DNA of 15,523 bases from JBEATZ01 sp041178545 (GTDB lineage: Bacteria > Planctomycetota > UBA1135 > UBA2386): NCBI GenBank assembly GCA_041178545.1, contig JBEGVB010000146.1, positions 1 through 15,523 on the forward strand. Direction: 5' to 3'. The notes beneath the pieces are model-generated. The model searched no databases and was not told the origin of the DNA. It saw only the letters and a program-made list of their open reading frames with translations. This document shows positions 14,116-15,523 of the stretch, piece after piece (the first letter of the stretch is position 1; each line of letters opens with the position of its first letter). The translations under genes and the position numbers were made by a program.

Positions 14116-15166
14116 AGAACCTCCTCACGAGGATCCAGTAACCGCGGAAGAACCCGTCCATGCCGCGGCGCACCGCAGCAGCGAGACCGCGCTCGGCGAG
14201 GCCCGGGTTGAGTGTCATGGGCATCGCCACCAGCAGGTCGCGGTCCGGCACGGTGCGACCCGCCTGCGCGGCGCGCCTGCCGCGCACGGCCACGGGCAGC
14301 ATGCGGAGCAGCATGCCCTTGCCCTGCCACCACTCGCGCATGTGACCGCGCCGGTGACCGAACACCGCGTAGACGGCACCGTAGACGAGCTGGGCTGGCA
14401 CCGTGAGCGCCAGGGTGCGCCAACGCATGCACTTGAGCAGGACGTACCAGCGGTTGCGGCTGTGCAGCATCGTGCGACGGCCCGGGTACTCGGCCTCCGG
14501 GCCGCGCACGCTGAGACCGGCAGTGCCCGCGAGGTGCGTGCACAGTGCGTCGGCAGCGAGCCGGATGGTGTGACCGCGCATGCGGAGCTTGTAGCTGAAC
14601 TCGTTGTCCTCGTAGAGGATGAACAGGCTCTCGTCGAATCCGCCCACGGACAGGAACACCGACCTGCGGGTCAGGAAGCACAGGGCGATGCCGGCGCCCA
14701 CGGGGTTGCTCGGTGGAGTTGCCTCCGCGAGCGGGCGGTACCAGTTGTGGAGCACCAGGGTGCCGAGGAAGTGGATGTCCGCGCTGTCGTAGTGCACCAC
14801 GGAAGGGTCGTCGCCGCAGACCGATCGCGCCTGCACCATCGCGCAGCGAGGGTCTGTTTCGAGTCCTGCGCGCATGCGTGCGAGGGAGCCTGGGTGCAGG
14901 ACGACGTCGTTGTCCACCAGCAGCACGAGTTCGTTGCGGGCCTCGGCGACGCCGCGGTTGCGCGCGGCACAGGGCCCTGCGTTGGAACCCATCTCGACGA
15001 TGCGCACCCTGGGGTGACGCTGCCTGGCCAGGGCGATGGAGTCGTCCGTCGACTGGTTGTCGACCAGCAGCACCTCGTCGGGCGGCGGCACCTGTGCAAA
15101 CAGGGCGTCGAGGCATTCCGCCAGGTAGCCCGCACCGTTCCAGTTGACGACGACTGCGGAGATCAA
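14108..15166 (-). CDS. Family 2 glycosyltransferase
   Basis: 352 residues. VVVNWNGAGYL (5-15), LLVDNQSTDDS (33-43), GPCAARNRGV (64-73) and VDNDVVLHPGS (84-94) are the nucleotide-sugar and metal-binding motifs of GT2. GAGIALCFLTRR (157-168) and FDESLFILYEDNEFSYKLRMRG (177-198) form the acceptor and catalytic region, with the Glu-Asp pair at 186-187. The C-terminal third is basic with a hydrophobic stretch near 252-269, suggesting membrane association. The start is TTG at 15166, giving the usual short lead into the first beta strand; no ATG or GTG lies upstream before the previous stop. It sits 9 bases after the preceding gene, so the three transferases look like one operon for a surface glycan. 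Confidence 0.9.
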   Translation of the reverse strand: MISAVVVNWNGAGYLAECLDALFAQVPPPDEVLLVDNQSTDDSIALARQRHPRVRIVEMGSNAGPCAARNRGVAEARNELVLLVDNDVVLHPGSLARMRAGLETDPRCAMVQARSVCGDDPSVVHYDSADIHFLGTLVLHNWYRPLAEATPPSNPVGAGIALCFLTRRSVFLSVGGFDESLFILYEDNEFSYKLRMRGHTIRLAADALCTHLAGTAGLSVRGPEAEYPGRRTMLHSRNRWYVLLKCMRWRTLALTVPAQLVYGAVYAVFGHRRGHMREWWQGKGMLLRMLPVAVRGRRAAQAGRTVPDRDLLVAMPMTLNPGLAERGLAAAVRRGMDGFFRGYWILVRRFCG

Positions 15167-15175
15167 GCTGCGGAC

Positions 15176-15523
15176 CTACTGCAGGGGCGGGGAGAAGTCG
15201 GGGTGCGTGCACACCTTGCGCACGCGAAGGCAACGAGGCAGGTGGCAGAGTGCGGCAAGCGTCGCCTGCACGCAGACCCACCAACCCATCCGGACGCCGC
15301 GGATGTTGTCGAACGCACCGATGGTGCCCACGGCGTCGGCGACCGCACCACCGTCCGTGCGAGACTTGCCACCCAGCCCCTTCAGGAGGAACCGCAGCGG
15401 CAGCGCCAGCACCTGTGACCACGGCATGTACTTGAACGACCAGATCCAGAAGTTGCGGACGTGGTAGTAGAGGCTGCGCCTGCCGTGGCGCATGCCGAAC
15501 GGTGCCTTGTGGAACACCTCGAC
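15176..15523 (-). CDS. C-terminal part of a further family 2 glycosyltransferase, 5' end outside the window
   Basis: The frame is open to the right edge and 115 residues are visible. The opening VEVFHKAPFGMRHGRRSLYY, followed by HVRNFWIW and KYMP, matches the segment after the catalytic motif in many GT2 proteins, where a His, then R-x-x-Y-Y and RN recur. The catalytic domain would lie beyond the edge. A GTG at 15517 could be read as a start but would give a fragment with no domain. The last 40 residues contain a short hydrophobic stretch and several Cys. Same strand, 9 bases before the next transferase. Confidence 0.65.
   Translation of the reverse strand, partial: VEVFHKAPFGMRHGRRSLYYHVRNFWIWSFKYMPWSQVLALPLRFLLKGLGGKSRTDGGAVADAVGTIGAFDNIRGVRMGWWVCVQATLAALCHLPRCLRVRKVCTHPDFSPPLQ

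Overview
The window is GC-rich bacterial DNA, densely coded on both strands, with a chromosomal look and no mobile element. The best guess for the host is a member of the Planctomycetota. Two things point there: giant secreted proteins built of beta-helix, FG-GAP and kelch repeats that end in a shared C-terminal module opening with Y-G-x-G-C, and dephospho-CoA kinase next to a Rho-type gene. Both arguments rest on remembered family patterns, not on a search.

Layout. (1) Positions 2-6977, plus strand: two tandem paralogues of about 1190 residues, the first cut by the left edge. Each has a beta-helix, two FG-GAP blades, six kelch repeats, five more FG-GAP blades and the C-terminal module. (2) Positions 6978-7246 carry no gene but several hairpins. 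(3) Minus strand, 7247-9726: tatC, then cinA in ATGA overlap, then two tRNA-Gln genes (UUG, then CUG) with a plausible promoter of their own. (4) Minus strand, 9841-11121: a membrane-anchored coiled-coil protein with a BRCT-like C-terminus, closed by two hairpins including a 16-bp terminator stem. (5) Plus strand, 11383-13169: coaE and a divergent Rho-family protein. (6) Minus strand, 13183-15523: three consecutive family 2 glycosyltransferases, the first cut by the right edge, probably one operon for a surface glycan.

The most interesting gene is the Rho-like one at 12036-13169. It is readable as Rho along its whole length and is uninterrupted. However, its P-loop lysines and catalytic glutamate are replaced, and the end carrying the arginine finger and last helices is missing. 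It looks like a Rho-derived protein that cannot hydrolyse ATP in the usual way. The second notable point is the apparent nesting of a six-repeat kelch propeller inside a seven-bladed FG-GAP propeller in both large surface proteins.

The remaining genes are housekeeping (CoA synthesis, Tat export, CinA, glutamine tRNAs) or envelope-related. Apart from the operon-like groups, nothing ties them into one pathway.
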